Of a stretch of DNA of 64,000 bases, positions 43,390 to 52,367 are shown one piece after another. Both the position numbers and the translations under genes were made by a program. The stretch covers positions 1 through 64,000 of the forward strand of contig CAZULQ010000005.1 of the NCBI GenBank assembly GCA_964621265.1. The letters are read 5' to 3'. The notes beneath the pieces were generated by a model. It was not told the DNA's origin and made no database searches. It saw only the letters and a list, made by a program, of their open reading frames with translations. The DNA comes from Porcipelethomonas sp964621265 (GTDB lineage Bacteria; Bacillota; Clostridia; Oscillospirales; Ruminococcaceae). Positions within the stretch are counted from its first letter, which is position 1; every line of letters begins with the position of its first letter.

Positions 43390-43966
43390 TACCGTTTTCC
43401 TTTATGAGCATTTTTCTAAGAGCCATGATAATGACAGGTACTGCAATAATCTGTAATGCAAGACCTGCAAAGCCTGTCTGTATCTGAGACCATACCATCT
43501 GAGGACTTATTGCTGAATAGTTCTGCACAGCAAATGCAAGACCCATGAACACTCCTCTTCCGCAAAGCTGTGCAAGCACAACAGCAGGAACAGACCAGAG
43601 ACAGTTTTTTGAAATCCTGTCCGCAAAAAGTCCTGATACAACCGCAAAAACTGCAAGTTCTGCCATCATAAACGGCAGACGCTCTGCTGTCGGCATAGGT
43701 GTACCTACCGCAAGAGTAAGCACAAAGCTTATAAGTGGTGAAGTCATGCCAACCGCAACGCCCCATTTAGTTCCGAGCAGACAGCCGCCTATAAGAACGG
43801 GCAGATACATAGGCATGAGCATTGCGCCGCCCGACTGTCCGAGTGCGATATGCACAAGCTGCGGCAGCATAACTGCTGAAAACGCAAGCAGTGCTGAAAT
43901 TATTGTCTTCACTGCAATTCTTTTTCTAAAAGTCAGTCCTCTTGATTTTAATACATTTTCTATCAT
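43382..43966 (-). CDS. ECF transporter S component-like membrane protein
   Basis: The 194-aa protein has about six hydrophobic segments and the form of an ECF substrate-capture (S) subunit: MYLPVLIGGCLLGTKWGVAV and TPMPTAERLPFMMAELAVFA. AGGTGGGAG precedes the ATG at 43966. The substrate is not evident, and shared A/A'/T subunits would be encoded elsewhere. It is coupled to the DUF1893 gene. Confidence 0.75.
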   Translation of the reverse strand: MIENVLKSRGLTFRKRIAVKTIISALLAFSAVMLPQLVHIALGQSGGAMLMPMYLPVLIGGCLLGTKWGVAVGMTSPLISFVLTLAVGTPMPTAERLPFMMAELAVFAVVSGLFADRISKNCLWSVPAVVLAQLCGRGVFMGLAFAVQNYSAISPQMVWSQIQTGFAGLALQIIAVPVIIMALRKMLIKENGND

Positions 43967-44001
43967 TTTTTCTCCCACCTGTTTTCAATTTTTTTATCTT
44001 T

Positions 44002-45693
44002 TCAGATTACAACCTCAAAGCTTACAATTCCGTTTTTGTATTTTACATTTATTGTTCCCTTATGGAGCGAAACAATTTCATTTGCAATTGAAAGTCCGAG
44101 ACCAAAGCCTTCCTTTTCGTCTGAATGAGACTTATCCGCACGGTAAAAACGCTCAAAAAGATGCGGAATATCTGCTGTATCAAAGTTTTTGCACGGATTT
44201 TCACATCTGAGCATGATTTTGTCCTTTGCGGACTTAAGCGTCATTTTTATAACCGAACCGTCATCGGAATATTTAAGTGCATTATCAAGAAGTATTCCGA
44301 CAAGCTCGTCAATCTTATCGGCATTACCCGTATAGCTTAAATTTTCCTGTATCTGCGTTTCAATCTGCTTTTCCTCTTCAAACGCCCTGCTTTCAAAGTA
44401 AAGTGCCGCATTTTCAACAATCCGGCTTATATCGAATTTTTTGAAGTCTGAATTTATTCTTTCAGGCGTTGAAAGCCTTGTTAAAGTCAGCATTTCGTTT
44501 ACAAGTCTGCTCATTTTCTGTGCCTGAACGCTGATACATTCCGTCAGTCTGTCGCCCGAATTCTTCTTTTCCATAAGCTCTGTTGTTGCCGTGATGACAG
44601 TTATAGGCGTTTTCAGCTCATGGCTCGCATTTGAAATAAACTCCTTCTGTTTGCGGTAGCTCTCGGAAATAGGCGTTATAACCCTGCCCGACATGAAATA
44701 AATAAGCACAAGCATAAAAATAAACATACATCCGCCCGAAACCGCTGAAGTTATCATAAGCTTGTTTGTGTTTTCCTCAGAGCGGCTGTTGCATATATAG
44801 GAATGGACTATGTATTCATCGGTCTCCGTCTGCGTCTTTTCAAATTCCGTACCGTCAAAAATCACAGAGCCGCCTTCACTTTCAGCAAGCTTTACAGCCG
44901 TTTCAGGAGTAATGTCAGCAGAAATATTTCCCCTGTTTACCTCAATCAGATTATTCTGCTTGTCGGAAACTGAATAAAAGCATTCGTATGTATTGAGTAT
45001 TTCAGGCACTCCCGCAGGGAAAATCTCATCAAAATCACGGCTGAGTGCAACAAAGTTTTCAGATGCCGCAACGGACGCATCTTCAAGATACTGAATTTCG
45101 ATGCTTTCAAGCTCCAGAACTACATCACTTCCCGGGAGCACCTTGTCGTCATTACTTGTTGAAGCCCACCAGACCTTCGACACATAAAAGCAGTCCTGTG
45201 AAACTCTTGTAATGTCCGTACTTACAGGCTGGCCATCGAGGTAAAAGTCAGTTGTGGTTGTAAAATCTACGGCAACCTTTGTATTGTCGTTATTGAATTT
45301 ATATTCCTTGTGGATATATGTGCTTTTGCCGCTCTCGTCGGGCAGCTCGAAGAATATTCCGCCGCCTGCGCAGTACCATGTCGCTGTTTCGTCTGTACAG
45401 CTTATAGTACCGTTTAAGCTTATTCTTTTTATAGTGTGAGGATTTCGTGGAATTATTGTGTCACCGTTTATATCGGTTTCCATCTCATCAAGGACTAAAA
45501 CTTCGCTTGCCATATCCCATGTATTTGAAAATGCCGTCTGAACCAGCATGTCCGACGCTGTTTTAAGCTCGTTGTTATAGGAAAGCTGCATGAGAATATT
45601 GAGCACCAGCAGCATCACGAATATGACAGTAAAAGTAATACCCGATGAGAGAATAAAAAACTTTTTCCTGAGTCTTTTAATTTCCTTATCCAT
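44002..45693 (-). CDS. Sensor histidine kinase
   Basis: The 563-aa membrane kinase has two transmembrane helices (about 12-35 and 315-338) around a ~280-residue extracellular sensor. The kinase core follows: H-box FISNASHELKTPITV, N-box DELVGILLDNALKYS, and G-boxes EGFGLGLSIANE. It overlaps the response regulator gene by 8 bp and is its evident partner. The signal is unknown. Confidence 0.93.
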   Translation of the reverse strand: MDKEIKRLRKKFFILSSGITFTVIFVMLLVLNILMQLSYNNELKTASDMLVQTAFSNTWDMASEVLVLDEMETDINGDTIIPRNPHTIKRISLNGTISCTDETATWYCAGGGIFFELPDESGKSTYIHKEYKFNNDNTKVAVDFTTTTDFYLDGQPVSTDITRVSQDCFYVSKVWWASTSNDDKVLPGSDVVLELESIEIQYLEDASVAASENFVALSRDFDEIFPAGVPEILNTYECFYSVSDKQNNLIEVNRGNISADITPETAVKLAESEGGSVIFDGTEFEKTQTETDEYIVHSYICNSRSEENTNKLMITSAVSGGCMFIFMLVLIYFMSGRVITPISESYRKQKEFISNASHELKTPITVITATTELMEKKNSGDRLTECISVQAQKMSRLVNEMLTLTRLSTPERINSDFKKFDISRIVENAALYFESRAFEEEKQIETQIQENLSYTGNADKIDELVGILLDNALKYSDDGSVIKMTLKSAKDKIMLRCENPCKNFDTADIPHLFERFYRADKSHSDEKEGFGLGLSIANEIVSLHKGTINVKYKNGIVSFEVVI

Positions 45694-46369
45694 TCTTTTT
45701 CTCCTTAATTGTGTAACCGAGTCCTCTTGCAGTTGAAATATGTATCTGAGAACCCACAGCCTTCAGTTTTTTTCTCAGGAACGAAATATAAACCTCAATC
45801 GAGTTATATTCTATATCAGCGTCATAGCCCCAGATTTTCATAACAAGGCCTTCCTTTGAAACAACCTTGCCGTAATTTAAAATCAGAAGCTCGATAATGT
45901 CGTATTCCTTTTTGGAAAGCTTGACCTTTTTTTCTCCGCTGTACATCTCATGAGTTTCCTTATCGAGCACGATATCTGCAAATTTCATGTCATTGTCAAC
46001 AAGAGTTTTTTCCTTTCGTCTTGAAAGCGCCCTTATTCTCGCAAGAAGCTCCTTTGAGTTGAACGGCTTTGTAAGATAATCGTCAGCGCCATTGTCAAGG
46101 CCGCATACCTTATCCTCAATTTCGGATTTCGCAGTAAGCATTAAAACAGGAACACTCATCTTATTCTCACGGATTTTTGAAAGAACCTCAATTCCGTCCA
46201 TTAAAGGAAGCATTACATCAAGAAGTATCAGGTCATATATTCCCGAAAGCGCATTATCGAGCCCGCTTTCCCCGTCATATGCAACATCTGTGTAATACCC
46301 TTCCATAGACAGCAGTTCGGAAAGTATCATTGCAAGGTCCTTTTCGTCTTCAACAATAAGTATTCGCAT
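45686..46369 (-). CDS. OmpR/PhoB-family response regulator
   Basis: The 227-aa regulator has a receiver domain (VEDEKDLAMILSELL, phospho-acceptor Asp in LILLDVMLPLMDG, Lys in DYLTKPF). An OmpR-type winged helix follows (about 130-225; VEVYISFLRKKLKAVG-like recognition region, STARGLGYTIK). It is the first gene of a two-gene operon with the histidine kinase. A TTACTT-17 bp-TATAAT promoter lies just upstream. Confidence 0.93.
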   Translation of the reverse strand: MRILIVEDEKDLAMILSELLSMEGYYTDVAYDGESGLDNALSGIYDLILLDVMLPLMDGIEVLSKIRENKMSVPVLMLTAKSEIEDKVCGLDNGADDYLTKPFNSKELLARIRALSRRKEKTLVDNDMKFADIVLDKETHEMYSGEKKVKLSKKEYDIIELLILNYGKVVSKEGLVMKIWGYDADIEYNSIEVYISFLRKKLKAVGSQIHISTARGLGYTIKEKKNG

Positions 46370-46456
46370 ATAATTCTCCGTTCCGCGTTTTCACACGCAT
46401 TTTTTTCGTAATACTATTATACCACATACAGTCAATATAAGTAAAGTCAATAAGGA

Positions 46457-46487
46457 AAAAAGCACGTCTTATTCAGACGCGCTCTTT
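46457..46487 (-). terminator. Terminator of the structured intergenic RNA
   Basis: AGCGCGTCT/AGACGTGCT stem with TTTTTT on the minus strand. It lies upstream of the response-regulator promoter, so it ends a transcript that starts within 46,500-47,200. Confidence 0.8.
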
Positions 46488-47110
46488 TAAGGGGTTATAT
46501 ATGGTAAATTATGAAAAAATCGTAAGTTATAGTCGGGTCAGAAATAATGTGCCGACGGTTTATACAAACACAATACACTTTGAAAATCCGGTTTTCTGCT
46601 GCAACGGATTTTCTAAAACCGTTCTGCCGGCACATTTTATCCTGAGTCCCTTGGAGAAATTAACTGTACCCTCAACATTGGAGGCACATTATTAAACTTT
46701 GCCTTTGTTATACTGCATGGCTTTTAAAAGTCAGTGTATAACGGATTTCGTTACAGAAAACTGAATCTGAGCGGTTTTCTGCGCTTCTATCATAATGCGA
46801 ATGTCGTTGTGATCCCAGGTGCAAATTCGCATTGTCTGCACCCGTATTTTTTATACCCTCAAATGTAATCTTTATTTTCTGCCTCACTGAAGTCTGTATC
46901 AGTCCCGATGACATCAGCAGCTTAACCCGACTGTTTCAGCCTGTATTACGGCCGTCCCCCCGACTTGCCGTATTCATAATCGGATAAATCTGCCAATGCC
47001 ATATTATAAAGGACTGTTTATTCCTTCCCGAAAGAGTTTACCGAATCTTTTTTTATTTCGGTTTTAACAGAAAGTAAAGTTTTTTGTGATTTTAAGACGT
47101 CTTATATCCT
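46457..47110 (-). ncRNA. Large structured non-coding RNA candidate (~650 nt)
   Basis: No credible ORF covers this region. On the minus strand it holds a nested three-helix arm (46546-46554 with 46628-46636, 46556-46561 with 46616-46621, 46582-46590 with 46605-46613). It also has a long-range 8-bp helix (46531-46538 with 46925-46932) and an H-type pseudoknot (46837-46842 with 46818-46823; 46825-46833 with 46794-46802). Hairpins occur at 47040-47062 and 46709-46742. It ends at an intrinsic terminator. Size and complexity resemble the OLE/GOLLD/ROOL kind of large bacterial RNAs. I cannot match it to any of them by eye. The 5' end is uncertain. Confidence 0.65.
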
Positions 47111-47229
47111 CTCTACGTTTATTAATATATCACATAAACCTTGAAAAAACCTTAATAATTTTTAGTTTTTTTTAAGTTTTCAGAAATTTTTGCATAATTT
47201 ATATTAAAAATCGCTTTCAGAAAACAAGA

Positions 47230-47264
47230 AAACTGCCCAAATACACGCTTTGAGCAGTTTTTAT
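47230..47264 (-). terminator. Terminator of the HD-GYP gene
   Basis: AAAACTGC.CAAA/TTTG.GCAGTTTT stem, T run on the minus strand, 35 bp past the stop at 47301. Confidence 0.8.
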
Positions 47265-47300
47265 AAAAAATAATTTTATTTCAGAAAAATTTTTCTATAT

Positions 47301-48623
47301 TCAGTTTTTCTGTTCGCAGGAAAGCTTTTCCTCAGCAAGCTCACTGTGAACCTTTTCAACCTTATCACGATTTTCCATGAACACAACAACAATCAGAGGG
47401 TCAAAGTCCTGACCGCTTCCCTGCTCAATAATCTCAAAGCATTTGTCCATCGGCATTGCGTCACGATAACAGCGTTTTTCAGAAATTGCGTCAAAAACAT
47501 CGGCAACTGCCATGATTCTTGCGCAAAGCGGAATACTGTCGCCCTTGATTCCCTCTGGGTAGCCGTTGCCGTTCCACTTTTCATGGTGAAATCTTGCAAC
47601 GTCACACGCCATTTTCCTGAAATTATCATCGCCGAGATTTGAGAAAGTCTCCTGAATAATATCTGCACCGTTTGCAGAATGCTTCTTCATTTCCGCATAT
47701 TCCTCATCAGTAAGCTTTCCCGGCTTGCGCAGTATTGCGTCGGGAACGGAAATTTTTCCGATATCATGCATTGGTGCCGCTTTTAAAAGGTTTGTGATAT
47801 AGTCCTTTGTGAGAATATCCGTGTGACATCTGTGTTCAAGAAGACCGTCGGCAATAATCTCAACATAGCGGCTTGTACGCTTTATATGACCGCCTGTACT
47901 GTTATCACGGTTTTCTATGAGGTTTGCAAAGCTCATGACAGTTTCAGTATGATAATATGAAAGCTCTCTTAAGGCAGGGTCTTCGAGATTCATATATATA
48001 CCGAGAATGAATACTGTTACAGCTATACTTGAAATAAGCATTTCAGGGAACGACATCTGTATTCCCGTAACGCAGATAAGTACAATAAGATATGTAAAGA
48101 TACTTGCTCTTTTATTGTTTTCAATGTAATTCCAGCGACGGAAGAATACGCCGAGTGAAAGAAGTGTATATATCGCCGCCATTATATAACATGTATAGGC
48201 GGGCATTCCCATTGAATAGTATGTGGTGTCACCCTTTACATATTCAAGGGAACCAATGTTGAAAACAACAAACCCTATATTGATCAGAAAAGGCGCCAGA
48301 AAAACAACACGGTATATCTTGTTTTTAGTCATCGCACCCGTTATATCAAGCATATACAGAAACAATGCAAAAATAACCGAGTCAAGACAAATCAGATACA
48401 ATGCGTGCAGCACCGTATTCACAGCAGAACTTACTACATCACGGTTATTTACCGTATAGGCGGTTGCTCCGTCGAGTGCAACGCTTAAAATACCGAGTAT
48501 CAGCAAAGGCACAAAAAATGTCTTGTGCTGATTTCCATTGTATTTTTTACGTCCGCGCAGGTAAACAAGCGCAGTATACAGCAAGACGACAAGACAGCCC
48601 GTCTGCAACTTTATAAATTCCAT
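47301..48623 (-). CDS. 7TM sensor with HD-GYP phosphodiesterase domain
   Basis: The 440-aa membrane protein has about seven transmembrane helices (1-220). A complete HD-GYP domain (about 230-420) follows: MHDIGKISVPDAIL, the second histidine pair in VARFHHEKWNGNGYPEG, ARIMAVADVFDAI. HD-GYP enzymes linearise c-di-GMP to pGpG or GMP. The membrane part resembles that of the GGDEF-EAL protein at 34713. Monocistronic. Confidence 0.9.
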   Translation of the reverse strand: MEFIKLQTGCLVVLLYTALVYLRGRKKYNGNQHKTFFVPLLILGILSVALDGATAYTVNNRDVVSSAVNTVLHALYLICLDSVIFALFLYMLDITGAMTKNKIYRVVFLAPFLINIGFVVFNIGSLEYVKGDTTYYSMGMPAYTCYIMAAIYTLLSLGVFFRRWNYIENNKRASIFTYLIVLICVTGIQMSFPEMLISSIAVTVFILGIYMNLEDPALRELSYYHTETVMSFANLIENRDNSTGGHIKRTSRYVEIIADGLLEHRCHTDILTKDYITNLLKAAPMHDIGKISVPDAILRKPGKLTDEEYAEMKKHSANGADIIQETFSNLGDDNFRKMACDVARFHHEKWNGNGYPEGIKGDSIPLCARIMAVADVFDAISEKRCYRDAMPMDKCFEIIEQGSGQDFDPLIVVVFMENRDKVEKVHSELAEEKLSCEQKN

Positions 48624-48844
48624 TTCCCCTCACCTTATTTCAAAAGCTTTTGTTTTGTAACGTTGGTTTTATTATGCCACAAAAGTGACTGATTGTCAAT
48701 ACACAAGTGGGCATTTTACGCTTTTAATGACTCTGCTTTCAACAAATAATTGTATTTTCAAAACTTTATTATGCAATATACACAAACACTGTAACTTCAA
48801 TTTCAGCTTGTTGCTAAATATTTTGTTAAGTTTATACCAATTTA

Positions 48845-48873
48845 TTGACATAAACTTTGACAGCTATTATACT
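48845..48873 (+). promoter_or_regulatory. Promoter of the PL10-CE8 gene
   Basis: TTGACA (48845-48850), 17-bp spacer, TATACT (48868-48873). An alternative TATAAT lies 2 bp further on. The rest of 48,624-48,930 shows nothing else. Confidence 0.65.
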
Positions 48874-48930
48874 ATATAATACAGAAATATTTATTCAGGT
48901 AAAGATGAGAAAATCAAGGAGGAATTAACT

Positions 48931-51900
48931 GTGAAATTCAAAAAAATTGCGGCGTTTCTTACAGCCGCGTGTATGCTTGTGCCTATTGGTATGTCATACA
49001 CAAATTACAGCTCAGTTACTGTTTCTGCTGCACAGATTGACTGGGACCCTTATTTTGACCATGACGCATCGTGGTATTCATCGTCAGAGGCTACTGCATT
49101 TGCTGATGAAATTATCCAGTATCAGCTTTCTGACGGCGGCTGGCGTAAGGAAATGACAAATACTTCGGTTACAGGCTCATGGGCGAAGTCAACAATTGAC
49201 AATGAGGCTACAACCTCGCAGATAATCTATCTTGCAAAGGTTTACAACCAGACTAAAACTGAAAAATACAAGACAGCGTGTCTTAAGGGTATCGACCTGC
49301 TCATAAACGGACAGTACAGCAACGGCGGCTGGCCACAGGTTTTCGACGACGCAGGAACTTACCATGCGCACATTACATACAACGATACCGCTATGGTGCG
49401 TGTTCTTGAAATCATGCAGGACGTTGCCGCAAAGACAGGCGACTTTACATTCGTTGACAACAGCTATGCTGCCCGTGCAAACACAGCCGTTGAAAAGGGT
49501 GTTAAGTGTATCCTTGACACTCAGATTACAGTAAACGGCGTTAAGACTGCATGGTGTCAGCAGCACGATGAAACAACTCTGGAGCCTGCTTCAGCAAGAG
49601 CCTATGAGCTCCCGTCTATCAGCTCATCGGAGAGCGTTGGTATCGTAAACTTCTTAAAATCACTCGATAACAAAAGCAATGAAATAATCCGCAGTATCAA
49701 TGCGGCTGTAAAATGGATGGACAGTGCAACACTTTATGGCATTGAAATCCAGAGCTACACAAACAGCGACGGCGAGTCGGACAAAAAGGTTGTACAGAAC
49801 GCAAATGCTGATCCAATCTGGGCGAGATTCTATTACCTTACTGACGGTGTGACACCGATGTTCGTAAGCCGTGAAAGCGTTGCGGCTGACAACTGGGACC
49901 ACATCGGTGCTGAAAGAAGAACAGGCTATTCATGGTATGGCACATGGCCAAAGAAGCTTATTGCCGCAGGTTATCTTGAAGAAAATCCAGATGAACCTGT
50001 TACACCGCCTGTTTCTGCAACATATCCGAACAACCTCTATGTAGGCTATTCTTCACAGCAGAATAACTACGGCACAATCCAGGAGGCTGTTAATGCAGCG
50101 GCTAAAATCAACCCTTCATCTGAAGACCAGAGAGTTGCAATCCATATTGCTCCGGGTACTTACCGTGAACAGGTTATTGTAAACACTCCATATATAAGCT
50201 TTGTAAACGACAATCCGTCTGAACAGGTTCTTATAACATGGTACTACGGTATCGGTTACAAGTATTACAGCGTTGGCAGCGACGGCTATTACAACGCAGA
50301 CAACGCAAAATCCAAGTCTGCAAAGCTTGAACCGACTACACGCTGGGGTTCAACTGTCGGACTCAAGAGCAAGGCAAACTATTTCCGTGCGGAATACATT
50401 ACATTCGAAAACTCATTCAACAGATACGTTACTGCTGAAGAAATCGCCGACGGCGTTGAGCCATCGGGCAGCCAGTCAATTACTTTTGACAGAACTGCAT
50501 CAGGCGCTGACGTTACAAGCAAAACTGCAACTGAACGTGGTGCGGCAATTGCAATCGACGGCAATTACAGCGAATTCTACAAGTGCGACTTCCTCGGCAG
50601 TCAGGACACTCTCTATGCAGGCAGTGCAAACGGATATTTCAAGGAATGCTTTGTTCAGGGTAACACAGACTATATTTTCGGTAACGGAAGTCATGTCTTT
50701 GAAAACTGTGAGCTTCGCTTCGGCGGTTACAGTTCAAGTGCGGCAGGCGGATATATCACAGCTCACAAGGGCACAGGCGGATATCTCTTCTACAACTGCG
50801 ATGTTACTGCAAACAGCGCTCTTACAGTAAAAGCGGGCTATTTCGGCAGACCATGGGGCGCTGAGGCTAATGTTGCTTTTGTAAACACAGATTTACAGTA
50901 TGAAGACATTATCACTCCTGCTGGCTGGTATAAAATGAGTAATAACGCTCCTGAAAATGCAAAATTCAAGGAATACAACACAAGAGTTAACGGAACAGCC
51001 GTAAACACATCAGGCCGTACGGCAGGAACTGTTCTTTCATCGGAAACAGGCCTTACTCCTACTGACTATTTCGGCGGCTGGGTTCCTTACTACTACAACA
51101 GAGCAGATGTTCCTGTAAACCCAGGCAAGACAGGTGCGGTTATTGATACAGCCTACAAGTATACAATCAAAAATGTCGGAAGCGGACTTAACCTTGAAGT
51201 AAAGGACAGCGTTGCCGCTGACGGTACAGACGTTCAGCAGGGCACAAAGGGTGCAGGAGGCTGGACTTTTGAGGACGCCGGAAACGGATATTACAGACTT
51301 TATTCTGAAGTCGGCGACGGAAAGACTTATCTCCTTGACCTCAGCATGGGCGCTGTTGAAAACGGTACAAATATCGGTATCTGGAGCGATACAGCGTGTG
51401 ACGCACAGCTTTTCAAATTCGTTAAAAACAGCGACGGCTCCTATACAATCTGCACTAAGGTTACAAACGACCAGAGCTGTCTCGGCGTCGGCTCGGGTTC
51501 AAAGGAAGAAGGCGCAACTGTTATTCAGTGGGCTTGCGACGGCTCAGACAATCAGAAGTGGACACTCAGCGTCAAGGTTGACCCTGTGAGCGGAAACCTC
51601 GTTAAAAACCTCGTTGTAAACGACGCTGACAACTATATGGACTGGAAAATCGACACTTCAGTCGCAGTCGGTGACCTTGTATTCGGCGACAGAGACTTTA
51701 CTTACGTTTCATTCCCTGAGGAGCTTATCGGCTCAGAGGCTATTCTTACAGCTTGTGACTCAAAGGCTGCAACTGGTGATGTTGCAACATTTGAAGCAGG
51801 TGAAGACTGTATTGCATATGTTGCTCTTGACACAAGAGTTACAGCCGTTCCTTCATGGCTTTCAGGCTGGAACAAAACAAATCTTACAGCAACAAGCAAC

Positions 51901-52203
51901 AACGACGTTACATTCGCTTTCTACTTAAAGGAATTTGCAAAGGGTGAAACAGTAACTCTCGGCGGAAACGGTCAGACAGCTTCATGTGTAAACTATACTG
52001 CTTTTGTTTCTCCTGCACCTCATGTTATCGGTGACGTTAACCTTGACGGCAGCTTTGACGTTGCAGATATTGTGGCATTACAGACATGGAACGTAAAGAC
52101 AAGTGAACTTGCTGACGGTAATGCGGCTGATATGAACGCTGACAGAGTTATAAATGTATTTGACGTAATTATTCTCAGAAGAGCACTTCTTTCAATCAAC
52201 TAA
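48931..52203 (+). CDS. Secreted PL10 pectate lyase - CE8 pectin methylesterase with dockerin
   Basis: The 1090-aa enzyme joins two pectin activities. After the signal peptide (1 to about 33) comes a PL10 pectate lyase (about 35-355; GGWPQVFDD, HITYNDTAMVRVLEIMQDV, WCQQHD, RAYELPS). A CE8 pectin methylesterase follows (about 370-730; GSQDTLYAG, TDYIFGNGSHVFENC, GRPWG). A ricin-type module (about 745-890), the shared pectinase module (about 895-1030) and a dockerin (GDVNLDGSFDVAD, ADMNADRVINVFD) end the chain. The esterase would de-methylate pectin and the lyase cut the product. An AAGGAGG site precedes the ATG. Confidence 0.93.
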   Translation: MKFKKIAAFLTAACMLVPIGMSYTNYSSVTVSAAQIDWDPYFDHDASWYSSSEATAFADEIIQYQLSDGGWRKEMTNTSVTGSWAKSTIDNEATTSQIIYLAKVYNQTKTEKYKTACLKGIDLLINGQYSNGGWPQVFDDAGTYHAHITYNDTAMVRVLEIMQDVAAKTGDFTFVDNSYAARANTAVEKGVKCILDTQITVNGVKTAWCQQHDETTLEPASARAYELPSISSSESVGIVNFLKSLDNKSNEIIRSINAAVKWMDSATLYGIEIQSYTNSDGESDKKVVQNANADPIWARFYYLTDGVTPMFVSRESVAADNWDHIGAERRTGYSWYGTWPKKLIAAGYLEENPDEPVTPPVSATYPNNLYVGYSSQQNNYGTIQEAVNAAAKINPSSEDQRVAIHIAPGTYREQVIVNTPYISFVNDNPSEQVLITWYYGIGYKYYSVGSDGYYNADNAKSKSAKLEPTTRWGSTVGLKSKANYFRAEYITFENSFNRYVTAEEIADGVEPSGSQSITFDRTASGADVTSKTATERGAAIAIDGNYSEFYKCDFLGSQDTLYAGSANGYFKECFVQGNTDYIFGNGSHVFENCELRFGGYSSSAAGGYITAHKGTGGYLFYNCDVTANSALTVKAGYFGRPWGAEANVAFVNTDLQYEDIITPAGWYKMSNNAPENAKFKEYNTRVNGTAVNTSGRTAGTVLSSETGLTPTDYFGGWVPYYYNRADVPVNPGKTGAVIDTAYKYTIKNVGSGLNLEVKDSVAADGTDVQQGTKGAGGWTFEDAGNGYYRLYSEVGDGKTYLLDLSMGAVENGTNIGIWSDTACDAQLFKFVKNSDGSYTICTKVTNDQSCLGVGSGSKEEGATVIQWACDGSDNQKWTLSVKVDPVSGNLVKNLVVNDADNYMDWKIDTSVAVGDLVFGDRDFTYVSFPEELIGSEAILTACDSKAATGDVATFEAGEDCIAYVALDTRVTAVPSWLSGWNKTNLTATSNNDVTFAFYLKEFAKGETVTLGGNGQTASCVNYTAFVSPAPHVIGDVNLDGSFDVADIVALQTWNVKTSELADGNAADMNADRVINVFDVIILRRALLSIN

Positions 52204-52217
52204 AACACAAAAATAAT

Positions 52218-52250
52218 GGCAGGCACTTTTAATAGTGTCTGCCGTTTTTT
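52218..52250 (+). terminator. Intrinsic terminator
   Basis: GGCAG.CACT/AGTG.CTGCC followed by TTTTTT. Confidence 0.88.
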
Positions 52251-52295
52251 ATCTTAAAATGAGATGATATGCAATATTTTAAACACAATTTCACA

Positions 52296-52324
52296 TTGTT
52301 TGTGAGGTTTTTTAGTGATATAAT
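52296..52324 (+). promoter_or_regulatory. Promoter of the PL1-ricin gene
   Basis: TTGTTT (52296-52301), 17-bp spacer, TATAAT (52319-52324), with the same GTGA before the -10 as the promoter at 7599-7627. Confidence 0.62.
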
Positions 52325-52367
52325 TATAACATAAAGTATATGGGGCTTTATACCAAGGAGGTAAATT

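Noticed and set aside
46501..46914. Short ORFs of 64 and 68 aa within the structured intergenic region
   Set aside because: Their composition follows the RNA helices, they lack ribosome binding sites and recall no protein family.
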